Positions 9,842 to 18,799 of a DNA stretch of 64,000 bases are shown here, in pieces. Source of the stretch: Theileria orientalis strain Shintoku (lineage: Eukaryota > Apicomplexa > Aconoidasida > Piroplasmida > Theileriidae); the NCBI RefSeq assembly GCF_000740895.1, contig NC_025260.1, forward strand, positions 1,034,001 through 1,098,000, in the 5' to 3' direction. How positions within the stretch are numbered: position 1 is the first letter of the stretch; every line of letters starts with the position of its first letter. A program made the position numbers and the translations under genes. Under the pieces are notes generated by a model. That model did not search any database. It was not told where the DNA came from and was given only the letters and a program-made list of their open reading frames with translations.

Positions 9842-11392
9842 ATGACCATATTTCCGTTGTTTAAAAAATTTGTATTTATATATTTAATATTAATTTATAA
9901 TGTTAGAGTATACTCACAAAACAGCCAATCTGGATCCGGTGGTTCAACTGGACAAACTCAGTCAAAAGGTGGAGCAAGTAGTGGTCAATCAGCTAGTACA
10001 CCAGCAGGAGGAGCATCTACACCTAGGAGTGGTACTCAACAACCTTCAAGTCAACCAGCGGGTGGAGCCAGTCTAACATCTGGTAGCGCTCAAGGTTCTA
10101 GAACCGGTACTCAACAATCTGCCGGTTCACAAGCTGCAAGGACTGGTTCTCAACAACCTTCAAGTCAACCAGCGGGTGGAGCCAGTCTAACATCTGGTAG
10201 CGCTCAAGGTTCTAGAACCGGTACTCAACAATCTGCCGGTTCACAAGCTGCAAGGACTGGTTCTCAACAACCTTCAAGTCAACCAGCGGGTGGAGCCAGT
10301 CTAACATCTGGTAGCGCTCAAGGTTCTAGAACCGGTACTCAACAATCTGCCGGTTCACAAGCTGCAAGGACTGGTTCTCAACAACCTTCAAGTCAACCAG
10401 CTAATGAAGGTACTGGTACAAGTCCAACATCGGGAGGTGGCACTCCACCAGCCAGTCCTGCCAGTGGTACCGATGGTAGTGCTAAAGCTAGTGAAACTAC
10501 TAATAAGACGGGAGTTGAACTTAGTCTTAAAGCTACAGCTTCTACTGACCAGTTTGATCACAATAAAAATAATAAAATAGTCACTTATACAGCCAAAGAT
10601 ACCTATGGTTTCAAATCGGTTAAAACAGGTGATACTGTTGTCTGGAGCACTACTAATGCCAGTGAGTATGCCAGTAAAGTAGTTCTGAATGGGAAGGGTA
10701 ATAAGAAAAAAGAGGTTACAATTCACCTGCCTAATAATACCAAAAAAGTGTTTAAGAGAGAATCAAAGGGTAAGCCTTGGAATGATGTGAGTTCGGAAAA
10801 AACGGGAATTGAATTGAATTTGGAAAGTTCTGAAGGAACCGATGAATACGATCGTAAAGAAGATAATAATAAAAGGGATATAACTTTTACTCCCAAAGAT
10901 AGCAAAGCCTTTAAATTGGTTAAAAAGGGTAATGATGAAATATGGAAGACAGACAAGGCCGACCAATTTGCAAATAATGTGGAGTTACATAATTATGAAC
11001 ATGCTGATGAACACGAGGTTATTATCACATTCTCTGATGGTAAGACTAAGAAGTTTATCAAAACAGCAAACGCATCCTGGAAAGAAATTGACCTTAATGG
11101 AAAAACAACCGTAACAATGAATGTTAACTCTGAAAAGGAGAGCTGTAAGTACAGTATTACAGTAGAAGGGACGAAAAGAACATACGAAGCCAAGGCTGGA
11201 ATCGTTTTTAATAACGTCTTGGAATGGGATGGATCAACTAAATACGATATATGGTCAACCAGTAACCAGGCTGAATTTTCAAAGAAAGTGGTGAGAGAGG
11301 ATAAGAAAGTAACGATACACATTGGAGATGATGGTACTTCCACTAAGACGTTTAACAAAGGTGCAGATAATAAATGGAAAGCAGCCACTTGA
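9842..11392 (+). CDS. Secreted three-FAINT-domain protein with repeat-rich linker
   Basis: A single exon encodes 516 residues. A signal peptide occupies about residues 1-25 (MTIFPLFKKFVFIYLILIYN). A low-complexity S/G/Q/T/P linker at about 26-230 includes three perfect 38-residue repeats. Three FAINT (DUF529) domains follow, at about 230-310 (starting TGVELSLKATAS), 315-415 (TGIELNLESSEG) and 420-510 (TVTMNVNSEKES). Each ends with the family's pattern of D/N-x-V/I-W, then a V-x-L strand and a K-W. FAINT proteins are exported by Theileria; the target compartment here is not visible. The frameshifted paralogue is at 3298-4510. Start chosen at the ATG that gives the signal peptide. Confidence 0.9.
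   Translation: MTIFPLFKKFVFIYLILIYNVRVYSQNSQSGSGGSTGQTQSKGGASSGQSASTPAGGASTPRSGTQQPSSQPAGGASLTSGSAQGSRTGTQQSAGSQAARTGSQQPSSQPAGGASLTSGSAQGSRTGTQQSAGSQAARTGSQQPSSQPAGGASLTSGSAQGSRTGTQQSAGSQAARTGSQQPSSQPANEGTGTSPTSGGGTPPASPASGTDGSAKASETTNKTGVELSLKATASTDQFDHNKNNKIVTYTAKDTYGFKSVKTGDTVVWSTTNASEYASKVVLNGKGNKKKEVTIHLPNNTKKVFKRESKGKPWNDVSSEKTGIELNLESSEGTDEYDRKEDNNKRDITFTPKDSKAFKLVKKGNDEIWKTDKADQFANNVELHNYEHADEHEVIITFSDGKTKKFIKTANASWKEIDLNGKTTVTMNVNSEKESCKYSITVEGTKRTYEAKAGIVFNNVLEWDGSTKYDIWSTSNQAEFSKKVVREDKKVTIHIGDDGTSTKTFNKGADNKWKAAT
10058..10399 (+). repeat. Perfect 114-bp x 3 coding tandem repeat
   Basis: Three identical 114-bp units (10058-10171, 10172-10285, 10286-10399) encode a 38-residue G/S/Q/T/A-rich unit with the motif TGTQQSAGSQAARTGSQQ. 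The frameshifted paralogue lacks the array. Nucleotide-perfect identity implies very recent expansion or homogenisation. Confidence 0.97.
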
Positions 11393-11508
11393 CCTAGATT
11401 CTAATCCAGAACAAGTTGAAATCTCAATGGTAACCTACATTAGAATCTGAATCACAGCCATTTAATGTCTTAAACAAAATACCTGATGTAGTAAAAATAA
11501 ATAACCGA

Positions 11509-11750
11509 ATGATATCCCTAATTGACTGTGATAATAAATTGTGATTAGAAGTGTTTGTATTTGTATGAGTAGTGTCGTTTATACTAATATTCCATGGAGA
11601 TATTAAATTGTCTTCAATAGCATTAGCAATCGTACCCAATAGATTAATAAAACAACTTTTATAATTAAAAAATAAATCATCAGAATCGATTATTAAATAT
11701 GTATTTAAAATCTTTGAACAATTTGATAAATTAGTCATATTTGATAACAT
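11509..11750 (-). pseudogene. Truncated 5' copy of the hypothetical gene at 7676-8562
   Basis: The first 80 codons match the intact gene almost perfectly; the frame then runs into unrelated sequence and the 3' flank of the FAINT gene and stops near 11424. It is part of block Y, copy 2. Confidence 0.88.
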
Positions 11751-12148
11751 GTGTAATGAAAAAATACATTAAACTAATGAAAAACTTGTTATTATCAATT
11801 AATATTATACATATAAAATTATTATAAATTTATACTAGTACATAATTAATATATATATTAATACTTGTTATTATCAATAAGATTCTTATGCACTATACAA
11901 GTTATGTCAATTTAACATACAATAACTTAATTTATATCAATTTATTTATCGTATATATTATTTTATAAAAATGAATAATAATAGAAGCAACACAAATAAT
12001 TTTGTTGTCGTTGGAGTTGATTTTGGTGGAGATTCCTGTAGAGTATCCCTTTTGGATAAAAACGATAAAATAACTCTGCACGTCAATCGAGTTTCAAATA
12101 GACAAACTCCAACTATAGTTTCATTTGATAAAAGAACAAGGTAATAAT
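11509..12148. repeat. Flanking duplication block Y, copy 2
   Basis: Right-hand member of the ~640-bp pair with 8321-8960. Here the Hsp110-like exon 1 continues into its true downstream exons, while the leftward gene is truncated. Confidence 0.93.
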
Positions 12149-15100
12149 TATTTATTTATTTTTTGATAGGATTTTGTATCATTTATTGTATGTACTGTTA
12201 ATATTATATTTTTTAAATAAATTGCCTTTTTATTAATTTAATTAATTTACATTTTAGAATTTACGGAGAGGAAGCCGAAGCTCGTTCATCCACTTTGTTT
12301 AAACACACAGTGCCGGTAATTGATTAGTTGTTATTAATACCATTTTTGATACTTATAGCACTATTGTGAGCTTTTGTTTGATTTGTATTAGAATTGGGAT
12401 GGTAATAAATACTTACTCATAAGTTAATTTGATAAATAGCTCTTATCGTATGTTGTTGGACTGGACAAGCATCAGCTGTTGCGATTCATCAAAAGTAAAA
12501 AATACCTGTTCTTTGCCGATTTTAATGAAGAAAATGGCTCATTTAATGTGACCTTTGACGATGCACCGCTGTCAGTATTGCCGAGTGAGGTGTACTCGTT
12601 CTTTTTGAACAAGGTGCTGGATACAGTGAGACAGGAGTGTAATTTGAGCGCGGACAACGAGGGACTGTATATATCATTGGGAGTGCCAAGTTACTTCTCC
12701 GAGGAGTTCAAGGAGCGTATACATAGGGCGTTGCTAATATCAAGTAAGTCTAGAAGTAGTTGTATTATTAGTGTGTGTACAATATACCTGTGACGTCAGT
12801 GTCAATAAATTATTTGCAAGTTTTTATAACGTAATTCATAGACATTAAACGAGTTAAACTGTTTAAGGAGTCACAATGTATACTGAAGAGGTGGGCAGAC
12901 GCTCAGCTGTCGGACTTGTACCAAGAGTACGTGAAGACGCGCAACGGAGCAAACGGAGACGGTACGGGTGATACGAACATGAAGATTGGATTCTTGGACG
13001 TTGGATTTGGACACGCAACATTCTTTGTGGCCGAAGCAGTTTCTGAGGACGAGCAAATGTCAACAAGCATACTGTCAGAATCATCATCAGACCTGATATC
13101 TACATACAAGGTAACACCATATATGTTTGACATAATTGTGTATATACCAAATGTCGTCGGCTAATAGGTTGATATATATATGTATATATCAATGTATTTA
13201 TTACGTAGTTATGCGTATATATGTGTGTGTTGATGTATGTGTAGGTTATTGAGGCACTGTGTGACCACGTTAAAGGGTTAATTGAGGCGAAAGGATCCAA
13301 AGTAAATGTACCATCGAGACAATCGTATTACTTATATAAAGCGGTACGTCACTACTAGTATAGTTAGTCATACGGCATTTTAAGATTAGTAAGGCAAATG
13401 ATAAACATGTGTGCAGTGTGTGAAATGTGTTAAAGAATTGAGTGTGTTGAACGACGCAAAAATGGACGTAGAAAGAGTCATGGACAACGACGAGGATTTT
13501 AGTACCAGTGTCACGCGAAACACGCTGGAGCAGTTGGTGAAGCCAGTAGAGGTAATGTAGATAGATATAATATGGATAAAATTGATAGCCATGTTGTTGC
13601 GTTGTTAACAATGATATTGTGTAGGGTCATCTGTGCGCCCTGATGGACGAAGTGATAGGGAAAACGGATAGAAAGAATTTCCTGTCGATTGAAATATTGG
13701 GAGGAGGATCGAGAATACCATTCGTTAAAAATGTTGCAAGTAAATATGCAGAGTCGTTGGGGTGTGTGAAGGGGGTGAGAACGTCATTGGACACAACATC
13801 GGCAATCTCGTACGGTGCAACGAAGCTATTGAAAGACAATCTAACGAGCACAGGAGTGGTTGACGTTGGGCCCTATGGAAGTGGCGTTAGCACTGCTGGT
13901 GCTGGTGCTGGTACGAGTATGGGCACAGGTACCGGCAATGCCACTGGTACTGGCACTGGCACTGGTACTGTTACTGGTACTGGTAATATTGATACTGGTA
14001 CTGTTACTGGTACTGGTAATACTGATACTGGTACTGTTACTGGTACTGTTACTGTTGCTGGTACCACGAATACACCAACAGGCGTTGTCACTGAAGATGA
14101 AGAGTTGCTGGAGCTGATAAAGAAGGAAAAGCACATGCAGGAGGTGGAAAATGAACAGATGCTAAAGATGGCAACGCTGAATGAAATGGATAACTACCTG
14201 ATAAGAACGAAATCGGACCTCTTGGGAGGATATAAGGAGCACTTTGAAGATAAACACGAGGATGTAAAAAGGGTGTTGCAGGAATTGGAAACATTTAGCT
14301 ACAATGCGCTGAGTGATAAGACAGTAACGTCGAAGGCATGCCAAGATGAATTGAAACTGACACAAGAGAAATTATACGAATTGGCGCCGAAGTATAAGGA
14401 GCAATTGGAAGAAGATTTGAGAAAGCTGGAAGCAAGTAAGATTAGGAGTAGCGGCAACATGGGAAATGAAGAAGGAGGAGCTTATAACAATATTAGCATC
14501 AACGGCACTGGAAGTAAGATGGACAGCCTGGCAGAAAGTGACGTGGTACTGCCGAATAAGACGTGCATAAAGAGGGCCCAGAAAAACAAAGATGAAGGAA
14601 ATGAGCTTATAGGAGCCGGAAACGTAGAGCTGGCGATACAGCACTACGTGAAGGTGCTGCAATACTGCGGAAAGGTCAACTCGCCCAACGAGGAGGAAAA
14701 GGAAACAATCAACGGGCTGAGATTGGCCTCAAATTTAAACCTGGCAATGGTGAGACTAGACAGATACGCATACATAGTGTGTGCACATGTGTATGTATAA
14801 GTGATTATATAAGTATGGTAGTGGGAGTGATTGCAGTTATACAAACAGAGTAACACTAGTCACTCCAGTTTACGTGAACGCACTTATAACGTAATTTAGT
14901 GCTATTTGAAGTTGGATGTGCCGGCTAGCCTAAATAAGGCAGTCTCCTGCTGCACTTCGGCGTTGTCAATAAGGTATGGTTACGTAGAAAAGTAGCTAGA
15001 GATACACACCTTCCCCATTGTGTTGAGAAGGAAAATGGTAAATGGATGATTGATTAGAGTATAATTGGTGGATTCCACTGTAAATAGAGTATTTTAATGA

Positions 15101-15391
15101 TAAATCTGAAATTTATTCTGAAATTGATAACGATCCTGTAGTCCTGAGAATACAAAGGCGCTATTCAGAAGAGCAGTGGCCTACGAAAAGTTAAACGACT
15201 TCGATAACGCACTGAACGACGCGAAAAGAGGATGCGAAATAGACTCGAGCAACCAGGACTTTAAAAACGTAAGTTTGAAACTCGTAAATCTGGCGAATCT
15301 AACGCTGGTGTAGATGTGTGATCGGGTTGACCGCAAGATCAAGCTGCAGCTGCAGAAACAGAAGAAAGTCTTCTCCAAGATGTTCTCGTAA
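11971..15391 (+). CDS. Hsp110/Hsp70-like ATPase fused to C-terminal TPRs
   Basis: Ten exons join in frame: 11971-12140, 12258-12315, 12440-12743, 12842-13110, 13245-13343, 13417-13551, 13625-14749, 14900-14973, 15142-15268, 15314-15391; 812 residues. The N-terminal ~390 residues form a divergent Hsp70-superfamily nucleotide-binding domain: VVVGVDFGGDSCRVSL (phosphate 1 region, more like Hsp110 than DnaK), RQTPTIVSFD, and GGGSRIPFVKNV near residue 370. A threonine/glycine low-complexity insert follows, then a charged helical region. A TPR domain starts near residue 660 (KNKDEGNELIGAGNVELAIQ) and includes KALFRRAVAYEKLNDFDNAL, like FKBP/UNC45 TPRs. The fusion suggests a chaperone carrying its own docking module. 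A DnaK-TPR protein is, as I recall, annotated in Toxoplasma, so this may be a lineage-wide architecture. Confidence 0.85.
13917..14064 (+). repeat. Threonine-glycine coding microsatellite
   Basis: Runs of actggt-like hexamers encode alternating Thr-Gly dipeptides with interspersed V, N, I and D inside exon 7 of the Hsp110-TPR gene, between the ATPase domain and the helical region. Such tracts vary in length between isolates in many protists. Confidence 0.85.
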
Positions 15392-15412
15392 TCTATAAAT
15401 GTGCATAGCGGA

Positions 15413-16012
15413 ATGTATAAGTTAAATAAACGCGTAGAGGTACTCGATGCGTGCATATCTATAATCTGTGTTTAGGGGGGGTCGAGGTACGACAGAAAGA
15501 TCAGCAGGCTCACGGACCGGGTGAAGTACGCGATATTCTTCGCACACACTGCGACGAAGAGGAGGTACGCGACGCTGGGGCTAGGGAGCCTCTGCAACTC
15601 GAAGGAAACAGTGCTCGAATCATCGCTGTCCAACGACCTGGATAACTGCTCAGATTCGACACAGTCGTGCGCGACGAACCAGTTGCACAAGGCCAACGGC
15701 TTGTATGTGTCAGGGAAAAACGGCATCCGTTACCTGAGCATGGATCAAGGCCCCGCCGGCGACGACGGCTGTGTGAGCGACGGCTTCATGGACGAGTACG
15801 AGGACGTGGACGAGTTCGAGGACGTCGCGGCACTCATGAGGTCGACGAGAAGGTGCAGAGACGAGCTGGTAAACAGGCTGAACACGTCGTTCAACAGGGG
15901 CGCCGACTTTAAGCTTCTGTGCTCCCTCGCGCCCATCGAGTACAGGATCAACTCACTCAGAGGCGCCCTGACGCACCTAAACAACATGGGCGTGACCCAT
16001 AACTTGCTGTAA
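15413..16012 (+). CDS. Hypothetical acidic/helical protein
   Basis: The main exon is 15476-16012 and is open from a 3' splice site (tttag/GGGGGG). A proposed first exon 15413-15439 (MYKLNKRVE) joins in frame over a 36-nt intron, giving about 188 residues. It starts only ~20 bp after the Hsp110-TPR stop, so the first exon is uncertain and the main exon could instead be spliced to something upstream. The product has a basic N-terminus, a middle acidic segment (DEYEDVDEFEDV) and a helical C-terminus (CRDELVNRLNTSFNRGADFK). I do not recognise the family. No signal peptide or membrane span is visible. Confidence 0.6.
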
Positions 16013-16154
16013 AATATGCATAAAACATGCGTCTAATATTCTACGGTGTGGAGTTGCAGTCATATAATATGCGTAGTGAGTACATTAGGCACGTGTGTGA
16101 AGCATAACGAGAACATTAGGCAAGTGTGCCTGAAGCACATTCGTAAAAAAGTGA

Positions 16155-17123
16155 CTAGGCCTCTTTGTTGCTGTTAATTATTCTGCGCCACCGCGTGTTG
16201 AATCTGAAAATGTCAAAGGGGACGTCCTCGTCGCTCTTGACGGTGTCCTCATAAGGGAACCCGTCCAGAGTCACCCAGTTTTTGACCCTAACCTTGTTGA
16301 AAATCTCCCTGTCGAGGTCAGTGGTGATGTGGAAGTCCTTCTTCTTCAGAGGCAGCTTCGCCTTCAACTCGTCGCTGATCTTGATGCCGTACTTGGACCT
16401 GGAGGAGGACCTGTTTTTAACGGGCAGAAGATCGTACTTGCCGCGCACGAGCGTGTAGTGGCAGCCGCTCACGTCCTGGCACCGGCCGCCGCGCACCAGC
16501 ACCACCGAGTGCGTGTGCAGGTTGTGGCCCTGGCCAGGTATGTGGCACGTGACTGTCCTTCCCGTGGTCAACCTGACCCTGGCAACCTTCCTCAGACCAG
16601 AGTTCGGCTTCCTCGGGGTCGTCACGCGCACAGTTATGACGATCCCCTTCTTCTGAGGCGCTCCCTCGAGCCAACACGACCTTCGTTTCTTCGGCTTGTA
16701 GCGGGGCACCATCTTTGGCCTCCTCCGGTAGAACAAGCGTCCAGATATGTTTCTGGTGGAGAAGTGTCTGAGCCCAGTATACAGGCTTGGATTGAATGAA
16801 TTGTGGAGATTCCTGATCACTCCGTAATTTAGAGCCGTATTAAGTCCATAAGTGTCACAAATATGAACGAATTTATTTAAACTGGCACTTATTTTAAGTT
16901 TATCATTATTGATTACGTTATTTGAAGGTGTAAGTTTACTAAAATCATGTGAAATTTTACTCAAAATACTGCGATGCGAATGTGTATAGGCTGTATGCGA
17001 GCGTGGAAAGGAGGAATTAAATAAACCCAAACCCCTAGGAATCCTCAAACCTTCACTAATTAAATGCGATTTAATATGTTTGTTTGCAATGTTAGCAGAT
17101 TTAGTCAGTAAACTAGGGGCCAT
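16155..17123 (-). CDS. Mitochondrial ribosomal protein uS12m
   Basis: A single exon encodes 322 residues from the first ATG at 17123; a longer reading would need a GTG start. The core from about residue 145 has the S12 signature: [20 protein letters not shown], then [53 protein letters not shown]. The decoding-site PxKPNSxxRK loop (as [10 protein letters not shown]) and the PGxGHNLxxHS loop are intact. The ~140-residue N-terminal extension is basic and Ser/Asn-rich, fitting an organelle transit sequence, and a further ~70-residue basic C-terminal extension follows the S12 core. Mitochondrial rather than apicoplast targeting is inferred, since apicoplast S12 is usually encoded in the organelle. 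Confidence 0.93.
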   Translation of the reverse strand: MAPSLLTKSANIANKHIKSHLISEGLRIPRGLGLFNSSFPRSHTAYTHSHRSILSKISHDFSKLTPSNNVINNDKLKISASLNKFVHICDTYGLNTALNYGVIRNLHNSFNPSLYTGLRHFSTRNISGRLFYRRRPKMVPRYKPKKRRSCWLEGAPQKKGIVITVRVTTPRKPNSGLRKVARVRLTTGRTVTCHIPGQGHNLHTHSVVLVRGGRCQDVSGCHYTLVRGKYDLLPVKNRSSSRSKYGIKISDELKAKLPLKKKDFHITTDLDREIFNKVRVKNWVTLDGFPYEDTVKSDEDVPFDIFRFNTRWRRIINSNKEA

Positions 17124-17352
17124 ATTGTACAAACACACAATGATGAATTAATTGTGTACACATTTAGGTAAACGCCACAACTTTAGGTTTAAACAAACTG
17201 CTCAACCTGTATTTAGAACATATGCTAAAGTGAGTTCCTGTACGATGATATATCCATAGTTAAATTTAGTGTTTTCGTCACAAATGGGGAAGGAGCCTTT
17301 AGATTTTAGTTTTTACCACATCTAGTTCTTTTTACTTTGGAAGAATGTTAAA

Positions 17353-18313
17353 ATGTATAATTTCCCGTATATATTAGTATTCTTATTACTTCACAAAGGT
17401 GTTCACTCCCTTTTTTTCCTAGTTCAACAGGGCGGTGAGCGTTGTTTCTTCGAACATGTTCCCGAAAAGGCCCTTTTGTCGGTTTCATACGAACTGATAT
17501 CAGACGAAGGTGCGTGTACATGGGTTTCGTTTATTAATCACTGTTTAGGCAAAGACTGTGTTTTATCCATCTCCGACAACCAGAGGCAGGTGTTAAAGAA
17601 CCTTAGACTGGACGAGAATTTGGCCCACAGTAAGTTTATATTCAGTGTTTATTAATTACTTCTTTGTGGTAGTCGACAATACGGTATCCGCGTTTTAACA
17701 CTGTGGTTATATCACTACACCTCCTTTGAGCTTTAACGTCCCGTTACCTCTTACCTGTGCTCTATCGCTAGTTCATCTGTACTCCTATGGTAGTTTTAAC
17801 CCTTTTTTAGAGAGATTGTCCTTCGTTTCCCATAGAACCGACGATTACAACATCTGTGTGCACTGTCCAGGCAGGGCCTGGTACATGAACCAGTCCTGCA
17901 AGATTTCGCTGAACTTTGAGATTGCGGATCTGGGCGCCGACTCAGGGGACGTGTTGCAGTACGACGTCAATTACGAGGTATGGCATCGCCGGTATCAGTA
18001 TTTTACGTGCATTGCACCGTGGCCAGCGACTGGCCACTATATACCACTTTATAATAACGTTCAGACCACCGCCAAGAAGAAGCAGGTTGAGGACCTCACC
18101 AGTCACCTGAACCACTTCATTGCTTCCGCAAACGTTATTCAGGAGTACCAAATTTCCGAGAATCGCAACTCCACCAAGCTCTACGAGGTCTACAAGTCCA
18201 TGAACAACTGGATCCTGGTGTTTTACATGATCGAGGTGCTCATCGTGATTTTGACCTCGCTCTTTTCAATATACCATATAACTCGCTTCTTTAAAACTCA
18301 ATGTATTATTTAA
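17353..18313 (+). CDS. p24/emp24/gp25L (TMED) cargo receptor
   Basis: Proposed exons are 17353-17629, 17772-17977 and 18065-18313, about 243 residues. The third boundary removes an 87-nt stretch that is open in frame, has GT..AG ends and encodes non-p24-like sequence; retention cannot be excluded. Features in order: signal peptide (MYNFPYILVFLLLHKGVHSL), a GOLD-type lumenal domain beginning with GGERCFFEHV, a lumenal coiled-coil region, a single C-terminal membrane helix (NNWILVFYMIEVLIVILTSL) and a short basic tail beginning HITRFF. p24 proteins shuttle between ER and Golgi in COPII/COPI vesicles and select cargo. The tail has the family's aromatic FF motif. Confidence 0.85.
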
Positions 18314-18342
18314 TTTAAGCGTAAATTGTTCTCACCATTGCC

Positions 18343-18442
18343 TGTGTATGCCACTATGTCATATTAGTGTGTATGCCACTATGTCATATTAGTGTGTATG
18401 CCACTATGTCATATTAGTGTACGTGCTACTATGTCTTATAAG
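18343..18442. repeat. 25-bp minisatellite (~4 units)
   Basis: Three perfect 25-bp units (18343-18367, 18368-18392, 18393-18417), each starting tgtgtatgccactatg, and one degenerate unit. It lies just past the p24 stop, between convergent genes. Confidence 0.93.
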
Positions 18443-18630
18443 TTTATATATATATACTGGTGTGTATGTGTAACCGTGTATTGGCATACCTACATTAACA
18501 TGGGTAAACTGGTATGCAACGCGCTAAATGGTACCGTACGAACAAGTGCTTAATGGTATGATATTAGTGATAATTAAAGTAAGTTGACATAAATCAAAGC
18601 GTTTCCTAAAATCGACGGCACTGGCCGGCC

Positions 18631-18799
18631 TGTAAACACTACAACGTGTAAACACTAGCACCTGTAAACACTAGCTCGTGTAAACGCTAACGTGTAAACA
18701 CTAAAGTGTAAACACTAGCACCTGTAAACACTAGCACCTGTAAACACTAGCTCGTGTAAACGCTAACGTGTGTACACTAACGTGTAAACACTAGCATGT
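18631..18799. repeat. 16-18-bp minisatellite with tgtaaacac core
   Basis: About ten imperfect units of the type tgtaaacactagcacc run up to and slightly into the last codons of the MCM3 reading frame. It separates convergent p24 and MCM3. Confidence 0.88.

Larger units (their letters stand above)
8974..11456. repeat. Segmental duplication block X, copy 2
   Basis: Second copy of 2430-4575. It carries the same two relics (S2-like frame at 9154-9279 minus; NAD kinase-like exons at 9297-9406 and 9464-9588 plus) and an intact FAINT gene expanded by three 114-bp repeats. It sits between the two copies of block Y. Confidence 0.93.

Noticed and set aside
15314..15391. A separate small gene starting at ATG 15314
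   Set aside because: It is the last exon of the Hsp110-TPR gene, following a tag splice site in frame.
17978..18064. 87-nt in-frame segment kept as coding in the p24 gene
   Set aside because: It has GT..AG ends, breaks the family's pattern and its removal gives a normal p24 length; still, retention is possible.
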